64,000 nt of DNA from NCBI GenBank assembly GCA_012931725.1, contig CM022949.1, positions 234,900 through 298,899 on the forward strand, in the 5' to 3' direction. Source of the stretch: Litsea cubeba (lineage: Eukaryota; Streptophyta; Magnoliopsida; Laurales; Lauraceae). Below, piece after piece: positions 1 to 11,324 of this stretch (position 1 is its first letter; each line of letters starts with the position of its first letter). Below the pieces are notes generated by a model. That model worked only from the letters and a program-made list of their open reading frames with translations. It was not told the DNA's origin and did no database searches. The position numbers were made by a program, and so were the translations under genes.

Positions 1-1066
1 ATTAGGTGCTCTCATCTGTGAGAAGTCTTAAGAGATAATGTCATTTTATACATATCTTAAACTGTTTATGTTTCATTCCTTTACCTTTCTTGCTGTGTTT
101 ATGGTCTTGTATTCTGTAAGAAGGGTGTCTTGTCTGTACACAGGATGTTACTGTCTGCTGGTGCAGTATTAGTTAGTGTTACTAGCTGACTATCAATCAA
201 TAAATAAAATAAAAAAGCTAGCCGACCAATTTTGCACTTCTCATGGGTTCTGTTGATGAAATGATCATTTTTCTTTCTTCCTTATTTTTAGGTTTTGTGT
301 GGATGAACTTAGATATAACTTTTTTGGGTCTATTTTTATGTTCCTTTTTTGGTAGAACGGGCGGACCACTTTTATGTTAGTGATCTGATTTAGGCTGCTA
401 ATTCCTCCCTTTCCCCTGCCAATTTCCAATTTCCAATTCCCTTTCCCACCTTAATCCTATCCATCCATCCATCCATCTATTATAGGGTTAAGGGTTAGTT
501 TTGTTTTGCATTTCGCGGTTTTGGTAACCTTCTGTATGGAATTAGAACTTCTACAGGGCCCTTTCTCGAAAGTTAGGAACTCAAATGTTAGAAGAATTAT
601 TCAAGAGCTATTAGAATCTGATTTACTACAGCTTCTAACTAGAACCAATATGATTGCCTGTAATTGTTGTTGTTGCTTGTAACTGAGTTGTGGATGGACC
701 CTTGTAAAAAATACTTTGGTTGCCAAGTAAATCTGATTATCTGAAACATGCATTCACTAAAAGAGTATTGTTGTTTGGATCCATGGTAAATCTTATTGGC
801 ACAACATTTTCACAAAATTTCGGTTTTCATAGCTTCTAAGAGGGTATTTCTAGGAATTGAGGTTTATCTACAGTTCAAATGCATGATGGTTATTCTTTAT
901 TTGAAAGCGGTGGCATCAAAAGGCCCAACTCTTTGTCAACTGTATGGACTTTGGGTGAACCGAATCATCTGAACCCAACCGTGTAACACTTTTCTGGTCC
1001 ACATATGATCCAGCTGTTTGGGGGCTTTACTAATGGAGTTGAGCGAAGTAAAGATTATTTTGAAGA
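1..1066. other. Intergenic, no gene recognised
   Basis: AT-rich sequence without a convincing reading frame on either strand. A short CATC microsatellite lies near 461-478. It could be the 3' flank or an intron of a gene outside the window, but no splice or coding signal supports that. Confidence 0.4.
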
Positions 1067-1075
1067 AAGAATAAA

Positions 1076-2128
1076 GAGGATTTTACCAAAAAAATTCCCA
1101 TATATGGACGCTGCACGAAATGGTTCCCCGTAAATACCACATCACAAACGGAGTCCGTCTGTTGTGTTTTTTTTTTTTTTTAAGAAAAATGGGATGAGCG
1201 ACGCTAGCATCCTTCCCCTTTTCTTCTTCCTCGATGACAGCCACTGCGACGAGTTCCTCGATTGGAAGTCCACCGGCAGCGACTCCTCGATGTCTGCAAG
1301 ACACGAAAAAATTCCCAATGATTCCAACCGGTCCTCGATGTCCACCAGTCCACCTATGAATCTGACCCCGTCGACCACAATGAACTTCGGCCCACCGCCC
1401 TCGGTGAAGACGCCGACCATCGGGTTGCAGCGGGAGAAGTGTAGGGTAAGGGTCTCACGCCAGGAGGCGGTGGGGAGGTGGATCCACTCGTCGGCTTCTG
1501 GATTTAAGACGAATGCCTGGTTGTTGTGGAGAAGATGTTGTTCTTGCCGCGGATGAAGAACGCGGGTGGAGAAGGGGATTGGGTGACAACTGATCTCCAC
1601 GTCTTGCAGACGGCGCCGGCGCGGACGATGGAGCGGAGAGGGAAGCAGGAGATCGAGGATGAGTTCGATCAGATCGGATCCTAAGCAGCTCCAATCATCA
1701 GATGTCGTTGCAAATCGAGAAACACTGGGTTTGTGATGCTAGCGTTGCCACTGTTCATCCTTTTCAGAAAAGGGGTCTCACGCCTCTGTCGTTTTGGGCA
1801 ATGGATGGTGGGCCCCAAGCGGACCGATCCACCTAAGATGAGGGCCACCCTGGTCGCCCATCTGGGTCCAGCCAGATGGCTAGTCCTGATCTATGATCAG
1901 GTGGATCAGTGGGTATTACAAGACTTTCTTCCACCTTGGTTCCGAAACTTCTCATAAGAAAGGAGGAGCGCCACTAGCGTCACCCCAATCAGAGATGAGT
2001 GACGCTAGCGTCGCCCCAGTCAAAGTAGGAAAAAAAAATAGGATGAAGGAACCTTTTCATAAGGCCCCAACTATGGGGAACCATTTCGTGCAACGTCTAT
2101 ATATGGGGAATTTTTCGGTAAAATCCTC
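1076..2128. mobile_element. Mutator-like element 1 (Pack-MULE) with 9-bp TSD
   Basis: The two ends are inverted repeats of about 57 bp. The left end starts GAGGATTTTACC and the right end finishes GGTAAAATCCTC; both carry a shared block with CATATAT and GCACGAAATGGTTCCCC. The element is flanked by a perfect 9-bp direct repeat AAGAATAAA (1067-1075 and 2129-2137), the TSD length typical of Mutator elements. At 1053 bp it has no transposase. It carries an F-box gene fragment on the minus strand, so it fits the Pack-MULE class of gene-capturing elements. Three further elements in the window share this terminal motif. Confidence 0.88.
1250..1675 (-). pseudogene. Captured F-box protein fragment
   Basis: Read on the minus strand from about 1675, an F-box-like helix (DLIELILDLLLPSPL) is followed, one nucleotide out of frame, by RSIVRAGAVCKTWRSVV. 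Together these resemble the two halves of a plant F-box (LPxxLxxxIL...RxxxVCKxWRSL). Further on a second frame change leads to NQAFVLNPEADEWIHLP, a segment typical of the region after the F-box in F-box/kelch-like proteins. F-box proteins are SCF ubiquitin-ligase substrate receptors, but this copy has at least two frameshifts and no full substrate domain, so it should be non-functional. It lies wholly inside MULE 1, indicating capture by the transposon. The F-box call rests on motif recognition only. Confidence 0.62.
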
Positions 2129-2137
2129 AAGAATAAA

Positions 2138-2520
2138 ATATAAGTGGGTTATGATGATATTTTATTTTTAGTTATTTGTGATGAAATTTTTTTAACCTTT
2201 TGTATTGAAATGTGGATTCTTTTTTATCTTTTAGTGGAGAAAGTTTTTTTTTTTTTTTATATGGTGGAAAATTTGAATTAAAGTGCTTTTGATGTGACTT
2301 TGTTTTGAGAAATGGGGGCTTTATTTTACTTGACTCCATTAGTAGAGTTGCCAAACAAGCCTAACTTGAGATAAATTTAAACCGAGTGGGTCCCACCGTA
2401 TGATCGAGCACCTTGACGAAAAAGTGATAAAACCAGGTCAGCAGTGATGCCATGTTAGCCTCTTGTTGCTGCTCTACTTGCATTGGGAAAAGAGAATAAG
2501 ACAATTTAAAGAAAGAAAAA
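2138..2520. other. Spacer between MULE 1 and MULE 2
   Basis: AT-rich spacer with T-runs. No gene, RNA or repeat boundary could be supported. Confidence 0.4.
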
Positions 2521-4152
2521 GGGGATTTTACAAAAAAAAAAAAAAAAAAAACAGCCTAGATGTCTAGTGGGCTCAAAAGGTAATTTTAACTTCCATTGCA
2601 CCAGATCAGTCATTTTTCACGAAATGGTATTTTTTTAGCACTTTCAACTAGCGTCCCTAGCGACCCTAGTTTTATAACGTTAAGGGTCGCTAGGGACCCT
2701 GCGGTGTATACAGAATAGAACAAAATGAGCGTGTTTCCTCATGTTTCGTTTAACATTTTCAACTAGCATCTCTAGCGACATTGATTTTATGACGTTAAGG
2801 GTCCCTAGGGACCCTTGGTGTACACAAATTAGCACAATCAATCTCTTCTCCATTTCTCAGCAGTCAGGCCTTCCAATTCCAGTTGATGAAATTAAATAAA
2901 AATGGAGGACTTGAGACTAATATTGTTTAATATTCATGTTGATGTAAATCATACCCATAGTTGTTGAGTTTTTGTATTAAGATTCAAATTGGCTTTCTAT
3001 GCAGAGGCTTTCCAAGCAACCACCAAAACTGATACTGGAAGTTATTGTTGCTTGTGTGCACCAAAACGATGAAAAAAAAAGGAGTCTGATACTATTTTTT
3101 TTCTTGGTTCCTTTAAAAAGATTGAAATCACATGTTTTACAAAAGTTATCTAGAAATCTTCAATCTTGTAGCCATAAAGAGATGATAAAGAGGCAATAAA
3201 CTATAATGAAAATCAATCATAGATGTACATGAACAAGAGAAAGCACTAAACATTCCAATAGAATTTATTCATTTACATCAGCATAACAATCCCATCTTTC
3301 CAAGCCCTTTATTCTATTTGTTTCCAAAATCAAAATTCAGTAAGATCAAACCATATCTGCTCAAACACCTCCACAATCATATCATGATACTCATCCGAAT
3401 TCAAGGAGAGGTAGCAAGCAAGCAACTCTTCGAAGTCCTTCGATGCCCGGATGTTGTTCTCCACAATTATCTCCAACATCGAATCCCTGAAGTCCTTCTC
3501 TGGATCGAAGGATGACTTGACGACGTGAAGCCCTCTGTTGCTCTCTTCTTCTTCGTCTTTGTTGGTGTCATGGGCGATGTCGAGTTCGACTTGCGACAGT
3601 AGGCCTGGATCTTCTTGCTCGCCAGCCTTGGAGAATGTGCATAAATTTTCAGTCCTTTAGGAGGCAATGACGATGATAGTCTTCGAACAAGACTAGTCTC
3701 TTCTTTCAGAAAAAATGATTTATGAACATTTCTTTCATCAATCCTAATCTGAAGACTAAGTCGAATTGTGTGTCCAAAATCAGATTCTAGGGTTTTGGCA
3801 GCCATAAATGGAGGAGAAGAGAGGAGGAGGAGGATGGTGGTTGTTGGTGGACGAGAGAGGCGGCTATGGCTTCCTGCAACTGGAATTAGAAGGCGAGATC
3901 GAGATTGGATTGGAGAAGAAGACCTGGACAATGAAAGAGAGAAAAAATCCTCTTTTGTTCTACTTTTCATATACACCACAGGGTCCCTAGCGACCCTTAA
4001 CGTTATAAAACTAGGGTCGCTAGGGACATTAGTTGAAAGTGCTAAAAAAAAAAATCGTTTCGTGAAAAATGACTAATCTGGTGCAATGAAGGTTAAAATT
4101 ACCTTTTGAGCGCATTGGACATCTAGGCTGTTTTTTTTTTGGTAAAATCCTC
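2521..4152. mobile_element. Mutator-like element 2 with long TIRs
   Basis: Inverted repeats of roughly 190 bp (about 2521-2712 and 3972-4152) begin GGGGATTTTAC and end GGTAAAATCCTC, the same termini as MULE 1. Flanks are AAAGAAAAA (2512-2520) and AAAGGAAAA (4153-4161), a 9-bp TSD with one mismatch. Inside each TIR is a hairpin built from CTAGCGACCCT and its complement AGGGTCGCTAG; the left arm has a second, degenerate copy near 2765-2815. There is no transposase. The interior holds an OVATE-domain fragment on the minus strand. Confidence 0.85.
3330..3610 (-). pseudogene. Captured OVATE-family protein (OFP) C-terminal fragment
   Basis: The minus strand from about 3610 to the TGA at 3330-3332 reads a C-terminal OVATE domain. 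Visible anchors are [40 protein letters not shown] and [14 protein letters not shown], which follow the family pattern (SxDPxxDFRxSMxEMI...LEELLxCYLxLN...YHxxIxxAFxxIW). OVATE-family proteins are plant transcriptional repressors that act with TALE homeodomain partners and shape organs. Upstream coding sequence (3611-3979) is readable only in another frame, so the captured gene is frameshifted or lost an intron boundary. A full-length OFP is normally 150-400 residues; only about 90 are recognisable here. The position between the TIRs implies transposon capture. Confidence 0.75.
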
Positions 4153-4161
4153 AAAGGAAAA

Positions 4162-4780
4162 AGAAGAAGATAAATTCGATGAAAATATAAGGAAAGAAGA
4201 AAACAAAAGGGAAGCAACAGGAGACAGGAAGAAGATTATTATTTTGTAGGAGCGCACAATAATTACAAATTCATAAAGGAAGGACTACAGCGAGTAACTC
4301 TCAAAAAAGAGGAAAAAAGATTAGAAATCTTTACCGGAAAATAGAAGCGTTCGTGCTTCATAATTGTTATATTATGCTAGTGCCACCCGGGGAATTAGTC
4401 CTATTGGGTCAAGATCTTAGACGAAAAATGGAAAATTGTATTTCATATACCGATGTCATAAAATGAAAAAAAAGTGGTATGTTCTATAAGAAGTTTATAA
4501 GAAATACTATGCTATATCTAATACCAAAATTGAATGCAAATAGTAGAAAAAAACTTCTAATTTTTAGGAGTCCTGAAACTTGAATTGGTTGGTGGAATAT
4601 AGTTAATCAATAAACAAAATACTACAATTAATGCAGCCTGAAATCAATGATAAGAAGGGCAAAAATCGGATGGCTAGGATCTTACAGCCTAAGTATTTTT
4701 CGCCATTTTGTGGCCATGATTGCAATGGCTTGGAAAATGGAATTGTGGGTCCATGTCACAAGTAATTGATGACCAAATCA
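4162..4780. other. Intergenic, no gene recognised
   Basis: AT-rich spacer between MULE 2 and the LINE. At 4702-4726 there is a near copy of the LINE's first bases (TTTTGTGGCCATGATTGCAA also at 4800-4819), possibly a rearrangement made during 5' truncation of the LINE. Confidence 0.4.
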
Positions 4781-4793
4781 AACTGTGTTTATT

Positions 4794-6629
4794 TCACCAT
4801 TTTTGTGGCCATGATTGCAATGATTTGGAGAGCCTGGATCCTATTTGGAGGGACTTTCTATGGAAAGGCAATGGGGATAACAAGAAGTTGCACTTAGTGA
4901 AGTGGAGTGAGGTGATCAAACCTAAATCAAAAGGAGGCCTTGGCCTTGGTAGTTTGGAAAAAAAAATTGGACTTTGTTGGCCAAATGGTGGTGGATGTTT
5001 GAGGTCGAAAACGAGGCTATTTGGCGGAGGTTGATTGCCATTAAATATGGCGATGAAAAATGGTAGTGGTGGCCTAAGATTGGACCTAGTTAGAGTAGGT
5101 CGGCCATGTGGAGGGCTATTGGTTCTGTTAGAGATGAATTGAATTTGAGAGGGAAAATTATGCATAAAGGGGTGGGCTATGTGGTGGGGAATGGTAAAGA
5201 TGTTAGGTTTTAGTTGGATGATTGGGTGGGGATGGGTCCCTTGAGTAGTATGTTTCCCAGACTCTTTAGATTGGCTGTCAAAAAAGACTCTTCTGTCAAT
5301 GAATGTTTTGAGGTGAGGAGTGCTTGCATAGTTTGGGGGGTCTCTTTCAGGAGGAGTCTTCGGCCATTGGAGGGGGACTCTTATGAGGAGTCGTTGAGTA
5401 TTCTTACTAACACCTCTTTTTGTATAAGGGAATCTAAGGACTCTTTGATTTAGAAGCACTCCAGCTCCGGAGAGTTCTCAGCTAAAGCTTTCTATTTGGC
5501 CGTTGAGGGAACTTTGCTTCATACGGCCCCTTCCTCCCTTGTGTGGTAACGGTTGGCTCCTCCTCGGGTTGAGGTTTTTGTTGGTTGGTTGTTGTCGGTA
5601 AAGTCCCAACGCTTGACAATCTAAGAAGGAGAGGGTTTACTTCTTATAATCTTTAGGACAATTGTGTGATGTGTGACAAGGAGGAGTCAATCAACCATCT
5701 TTTTCTTCATTGTGAGGTGACAACTTTGGTTTGGAGCAACATTAACCAGAGATGCGGTTTAGCTTGGTGTTCCTCTAAGAATATTGCTGAAGTGTAGTTG
5801 AGTGGGTGCTTCGTAGGGTGCGGCCGACTCTTATGGAGGATGATCCCCTTTGCTATCTTGTGGTCTATTTGGAAAGAGAGAAATGATAAAATCTTTTGGA
5901 GTTCTTCTTCTTCAACGGAAGATTTGACCTCTTAAGTCGCTTTTAGGATTGCAAAATGGGCTTTGATTAAAAAGGAGTTCTCCAAGCTTACCTTTGATGA
6001 CATTCTTTCAAGTTGGGGAGCTTGCATAGTGTGTGACCCTTCTAAGGAGAGGAGACCAACCCCTTGGTATCCCCCTCCATAAGGGGTTTTAGAGTTCAAT
6101 ATGGATGGTTCTTCAAGGAGTAAGCCGGGTCAAGTAGGGATTAGGGGTGTGCTTTGCAATAGCAAGGGCGAGGTGATACTTAGTTTTCAAAGAATATTGG
6201 TGTGTGTGATTCCAATGAAGCGGATGTGTTAGCTATTCTGGAAGGTCTTAAGTTGTTTCTCTACAAGATATGGTGGTGCACTTTTTATCGAAAGTGATTC
6301 CTCTAATGCGATCGCTTGGGTGTCCAACAAGAAGGCTAATCCGTGGAAATTTCAATTTCATTTTAATGAAATCAGGGAGTTATTGACCAACATAAATGTT
6401 TCCTTTTGTGATGTGTTTAGATCCGCTAATTCCTTGGCGGATGTATTATCCAATCAAGGGGTCGATAGGTTGATTCCTTGGGTGGGTGTGTTATTGTAAT
6501 TGAAGTTGGGCAGATGCATCTCTCTTGCACCTTCCCATTCCTTTGTTCCTTTGTTTTGATTTTCTTTGTCTCTCCCTTTTTTCTTATTGAAATCTTTTGT
6601 TACCGCTTAAAAAAAAAAAAAAAAAAAAG
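4794..6629 (+). mobile_element. 5'-truncated L1-type LINE with 13-bp TSD
   Basis: Broken frames on the plus strand recall the 3' half of a plant L1 polyprotein. The end of reverse transcriptase is near 4840-5040 (RDFLWKGNGDNKKLHLVKW, then SKGGLGLGS). A zinc-knuckle-like zf-RVT segment lies near 5660-5730 (CVMCDKEESINHLFLHCE). An RNase H-like segment is near 6115-6460 (NEADVLAILEGL, ESDSSNAIAW). The sequence ends in an A-run at 6609-6628. AACTGTGTTTATT occurs at 4781-4793 and again at 6630-6642, a 13-bp TSD consistent with target-primed reverse transcription. Catalytic RT motifs are missing and many stops are present, so this is a dead 5'-truncated copy. The LINE at 55481-56402 belongs to the same family. 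Confidence 0.85.
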
Positions 6630-6642
6630 AACTGTGTTTATT

Positions 6643-7469
6643 ACGGTCCCCTCAGGTAGCTGGCTTTGCCTTATATCCATGTATCATTTTTGATGAAATA
6701 GAAATCGATATACTATCCCCTCAGGTAGTTGGTAAGGTGCCACCTCTCCTCTGAACGTTGCTTGAAAGATGTCCCAAAATTTTCTTCCTGTTTAAAATCT
6801 CAACAAAGTCACTTATCATTTCACCACATTGTTATCACTAATTAGAATCAACCATCAACCAAAATGTGGAAGAAACTACCTAATTTCACTTACAAGCGAC
6901 TCATTTTCGCTCAACTCCACCTGCTACTACTACAACTTGTAGTTGTTTATACAGTGACGCTTGACTCTAATTTCAATCCAATCAAGGTCATATATTATAC
7001 ATACCACAAGAACAATTATGAATAAATTACATTAGTATTTATATTTTATCCATATCAATCTAATGATTTGTCCACCTACATGTATTGAATATATATAGAA
7101 GACGGCCCTTTCTTCCTATCTAAGTCAGTTTTGGAGGATATATCTCCCTATACTTTGCCATATACCTTTTGTCTTTTAGGGTTATTTATTTATTTTTATC
7201 ATTTAACTGTTTGTTATTCTTTATAAATTATTTTATTTACATTTAAAAAATAATTATTTTATACATTCCTCATGAGTTCCTCACCTGTTACCAAACATGC
7301 TTGTCAATGAAACAAATATGCTCTTAGAGAAAATATAACATAAATAAAACTCTCACTTTTATTTTGAACGCACTTTTTTTCTACATAATCTTTCTTATTA
7401 TGGGAGCCAATGATACATCTATATATATTCACCAACACAAGATGAACATTTATTAATAATGAGTGCCAA
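6643..7469. other. 3' flank of LRR receptor kinase copy 1
   Basis: No gene is seen. The part nearest the kinase (about 7320-7469) is similar to the 3' flank of copy 2 (about 27875-28157), showing that the duplicated unit extends past the stop codon. A short direct repeat around CCCCTCAGGTAG occurs near 6650 and 6717. Confidence 0.45.
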
Positions 7470-7864
7470 TTATACATTTCTTGCAACTGTAGCAGCGAGC
7501 TGGTAAAAGTCCCTAACTTTCTGCAATTCGGCGAGGACATCTTTCATCTCTTTTCGGGCTTTTGGGGACTCAGCCGAACATGATACACCAATTTTCACCA
7601 ATGAAACCAGGCACTCGTGCATCATGCTGCTAACTCTGTTGTCATTTCTATTGCGTCCGATGATTTCAATTTCTTCTGAGAGCAATCGACCATCTACGAT
7701 GTCCATTACACTTTCAGGCAATGCCATCTTAGCAAATTGATGAAGACCGATATCATCTTTAAACATATCATCAGAAGGTCTCTTTCCAGTGACCATCTCC
7801 AATAGAAGGATCCCATAGCTATACACATCTCCATATGTTGATGGATTAGCACCCGTACCATATT
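7470..7864 (-). CDS. Copy 1, exon 2: kinase C-lobe
   Basis: Completes the kinase C-lobe. It starts with the second part of the APEYG codon, then GTGANPSTYGDVYSYGILLL, EMVTGKRPSDDMF, the CLVSLVKIGVSCSAESP segment and a short C-tail ending ARNV before TAA (7470-7472). The reading frame is intact and matches the phase-1 intron. The conserved late arginine is seen as ESPKARKEM where most relatives have ESPxxRxxM. Confidence 0.88.
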
Positions 7865-8560
7865 CTGCAATTCATTAACCTCATATTTTTAAGAAGCATG
7901 GGCTAAAAGTTTTGCTAGCTCAACTCATTTCTCTCTTTTTTTGCCTTTGCTTCAGACAAAAGGTTACATAGGAATAGAAAAAAAAGTTGGAAAATAAACA
8001 AAAACAAAAACAAAAATTGAGCTCGAGCCCAGCAAAATTACCCTCCAGTAGGAGTTGGGCCCAACTTTAGATTGCTCAAATCAGGTGTTCAATCCTTGGC
8101 TAACCTGGCCATAGCTTGTCATTAATTGGGCATAATATTCTAGCCAAATAAAAGTTAAGCCCAAGTTCAAACTTTGCAAAGTCTATATATATATATGAAT
8201 GCTTTCGTCCCTTTGAACTACATATTTCAGGCCAGTCAAGGCATTCAGGCATAAATAGGTGGACACCAAGGCTTGATCAGTTTAACTATTGGGCGAGAAA
8301 AACAGGCCCAGATCCATCCCACGGACCTTACAACACAACTTCCAAATCTAGCCAAGGCATGTTGGGACTGGGCTTCCCAAGCACGAGTGCCCCTAGCATA
8401 CAATGTCAAGATTTTATTTGAAGTTGATTGTTATAGACTTTAAGGTAACTTCAGGTTCATTTGGCATATATATATGAATTAAGTAGTTAAAAGAATAAAA
8501 AGACTTATGTAAGTGCTAAAGATTAAAAAAACTAGCTAGATTTAAAAATAGAAGTGTTAC
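7865..8560 (-). other. Intron of LRR receptor kinase copy 1
   Basis: Phase-1 intron of 696 bp inside the kinase activation segment, with GT (8560-8559) and AG (7866-7865) borders. Its position is the conserved intron site of LRR-XII receptor kinases. The sequence is alignable in pieces with 28555-28620, 30085-30130 and 39790-40394, which shows that copy 2's intron was split by insertions. No internal element was recognised in this copy. Confidence 0.8.
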
Positions 8561-9707
8561 CTGGGGCAATATATCCAATAGATCCCATTGGAGCAAGCGA
8601 ATTGGTCTGACTCTGTGAATAATTGATACCTTCGGAAATGATCCTTGCTAGGCCAAAATCACTCACATGTGCAACCATGTCATCATTAAGAAGAATGTTG
8701 CTTGGTTTTAGATCGCAATGAACTATTGGTGGCCGGCAATGATTATGAAGATAATCCAATGCACAAGCTATATCAATAGCTAGATTCAGCCTCTGAATAA
8801 AGTTTAAAATCTTCAACGGATGAAGCTCATTTGCACTAAGATGTAGCCAACTGTCTAAACTCCCATTAGGCATGTATTCAAGAACTAATGCCTTGAAATC
8901 ATTGCCACTAAAGTCGATGCTTGAGCAGACAGTGAAGATTTTGACAATATTCCGATGTTGAATGCTTCTCAAGGCTTTACATTCGGCTATGAAACTCTTA
9001 GAAGCTCTTTGCTGCTGTAATTTGAGAACCTTTATTGCAACAATCATCTCCATGTGATCTATGATTCCCCTGTAGACAGAACCATAACTTCCCACACCGA
9101 TCAAATTGGCTGATGAGAAGCCACTAGTTGCTCTAAAAAGCTCTGCATAAGTCACCCTCAAAAAATTCTCTCCCACGAAAAGTGTAGAAAGAAGTTTCTC
9201 CCTCGGTTTTTTTGACCGAACAACAAATACACATAGCAAAAGAAATGGAAAGAGAGCAGCAACAACAGCAACTAAGATGATTACTTTCCGAGAAAGTGGC
9301 TTTTTCTTGAAATCTTTTTTGGGGCATTGAGGCAATTGTAATTCGGAGATTCCACCGCAAAGATTGTTATTTCCAAGGATTGAAACTGCAGATGCATTTT
9401 GAAAAATCCCTTGTTTCGGCACTTCACCCTCTAAATTGTTGAATGACAAATTCAAATACTCAAGAAAGGGAAGTCGCGCCAAATCACTCGGAACATGCCC
9501 AGTTAAGTTATTACATGAAAGATCAAGCTTCTGTAGACCTCTTACAGCGCCCAGGGAAGGAGGAATGCTTCCTTGAAACAAGTTTCCTTTCATATAGAGG
9601 TATTCCAAATGAACACAAGTGCCAAGTGTATCAGGAATTTCACCAGACAGTTCATTGTTAGAGATATCTAGCCGGAAAAGATTTTTCAATTTACCAATGT
9701 CAGATGG
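8561..9707 (-). CDS. Copy 1, exon 1 second part: last LRRs, TM helix, kinase N-lobe to activation loop
   Basis: Open frame continuing the same exon after the 4-bp insertion. It holds the last LRRs (LFRLDISNNELSGEIPDTLG onward), a C-cap with NNNLCGG, a basic stop-transfer stretch, and a 22-residue hydrophobic helix followed by RSKKPREK. The protein kinase domain runs to the end of the exon at IGYIAP. The donor is GTAACA at 8560, splitting the Glu codon of the conserved APEYG. The kinase would act in the cytosol. Read alone it would lack a signal peptide. All key kinase residues visible here are intact. Confidence 0.86.
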
Positions 9708-9715
9708 TAATTAAG

Positions 9716-11262
9716 AAACCAGTCAAATTATTAATGTCAATATAAAGCTCTAAAAGGGAGGGAATATCTGAAAATTCTTTAGGTATTCTCCCATTAAGGT
9801 TATTGTCATAAAGGTATAAGTACTGTAGATGTTGACACTGTGCAAGACTCCATGGAATGCTTCCTTGGAGATTATTTCTGCTTAATTCGAGGATATATAC
9901 TTGAGTGAGATTTCCAATGGGAATTGGGATTTTTCCTGAAAGTCTGTTTCCACCCATCATAAGAATTTGCAACTTATTAAGCTTCATAAGATGGATGGGA
10001 ACAGTTCCTCCAAGAAGGTTATCCTCCATTTGCAATGAAATCAAGCCGGCGAGATTCTCAATTCCTGGTGGGATGGCTCCTGAAATTTGATTTCGACCAA
10101 AATTCATGCTACTCAACTGAGTAGAGAGATTAGCAATTGAGTTGGGCAGTATACCACTGAACTTATTCTGGTTTATATCTAATTTTTCTAATACACTACA
10201 ATTGGTCAAGGAAGTGATGAAAGTGAATTCCTCATCGACCTTGTCGCTAACAAGTTGGTTATTACCTACCTCTAGCCTCTCGAGTCCCTTTAGCCATCCT
10301 ATACTCATTGGCATAGACCCACTGAAGTTGTTGTCAGCAAGCGAGAGAATGAATAACCATGAAGCATTGCCTAATGAAACTGGTATAGGTCCTGTAAATT
10401 GGTTTCCACTGACATAAAGGCCTTCAAGATTTGGAAAAAATATGCCCAACTCAGGTGGAAGGCTCCCATATAGATAGTTTCGTCCAACACCAAGGATCTG
10501 AAGCAATGAGAGATTATAAAGAGTGTAGGGGATTTTACCCGAGCACTTATTATCATCGATTGCAAGATACTGCAGCTTCACCAGTTGGCCTAGTTCCTCT
10601 GGAATGCTTCCGTCCAAACTATTATCTATTAGATCGAGACCCTCGAGTGATGAAAGATTCCCAAAGGATGGAGGGATGTGGCCTGAAAGCCTGTTTCCCC
10701 TCAGACGTAGCCTATAGAGCTTTGAGAGAGAGCCTATGGCCATCGGGATTTTACCAACAAGGGTATTTCCAAAAAAGTCTATCTTTTTAAGTTGCAAACA
10801 TTGGGTCAGATTGTTTGGAATCTCTCCAACAAAAGAGTTGTTGCGGAGCGAGAGATTCCGAAGCCTAAAGAGATGGCCTATTTCTTGTGGAATGTGGCCT
10901 TCCAGCTTGTTACCTGACAGATTGATAGCCCTGAGGAAGGAGAGGTTTCCGATGTGGGGAGACAAGGGACCCCTCAGGCTTTGATAAGTGAGTTGCAGGG
11001 TCTGGACCCTCTGAGGATGTCGTCTGCTACAAATAACCCCACTCCACATGCAGAAATGGAGAGAGTTGTTCCGAGAGCTCAACACTCCATTAGGATCATT
11101 CATTATCTTTTCTTTGAAAGCGACTAGAGCCATCCGATCCGTCTCATTTCCCAACTGGATTGTAGATTGAGCAAAGCACAACGAATTGATCATGAACCCC
11201 AAAAAGATGGCAATAAAGAGAAGCATAGGAAACACTCCTGCACTGATCAGACTCACCTCCAT
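9716..11262 (-). CDS. Copy 1, exon 1 first part: signal peptide and LRR ectodomain
   Basis: This open frame encodes the signal peptide, the N-terminal cap and most of the LRR array. Repeats follow LxxLxLxxNxLxGxIPxxIGNL closely; examples are SLEGLDLIDNSLDGSIPEEL and SSMNFGRNQISGAIPP. The central SDKVDEEFTFITSLTNCS insertion is characteristic of the LRR-XII subfamily (an At3g47570-like signature). A ligand would bind on this extracellular surface, but the ligand cannot be read from sequence. If the frameshift is real, the translated product stops within a few codons of GFL, giving a soluble LRR protein of about 520 residues without TM or kinase. Confidence 0.85.
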
Positions 11263-11324
11263 TGTTTTTTTTTTTTTTTTTTGTTTGTTGTTGGATTTGA
11301 TAACCTCAAACCCCCCAACTCTTT

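Larger units (their letters stand above)
7470..11262 (-). pseudogene. LRR receptor-like kinase copy 1 (LRR-XII, Xa21/EFR type), one frameshift
   Basis: Two-exon receptor kinase gene: exon 1 is 11262-8561, exon 2 is 7864-7470. The ATG at 11262 is chosen because the residues after it (MEVSLISAGVFPMLLF) form a signal peptide. In order: signal peptide; LRR N-cap with a C-x-WSG-x-x-C pair; a tandem LRR array; C-cap; TM helix (about residues 659-680); kinase domain with GVGSYGSVY loop, AIKVL lysine, HCDLKPSN catalytic loop and SDFGLA. The HCD motif (no arginine before Asp) marks a non-RD kinase, the class that includes pattern-recognition receptors. Compared with copy 2, four extra bases near 9708-9715 (TAATTAA versus TAA) shift the frame. 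Without them exon lengths sum to 3093 nt, about 1030 residues, the usual family size. It is therefore a recent pseudogene or carries a sequence error. Confidence 0.88.

Noticed and set aside
3467..3979. 170-residue minus-strand open frame
   Set aside because: Its 3' half runs out of frame across the OVATE domain, which is clearly in the adjacent frame; only the upper part could be real coding sequence, and it matches nothing I recognise.
4794..5459. 221-residue minus-strand open frame
   Set aside because: Antisense of the LINE reverse transcriptase, without any domain.
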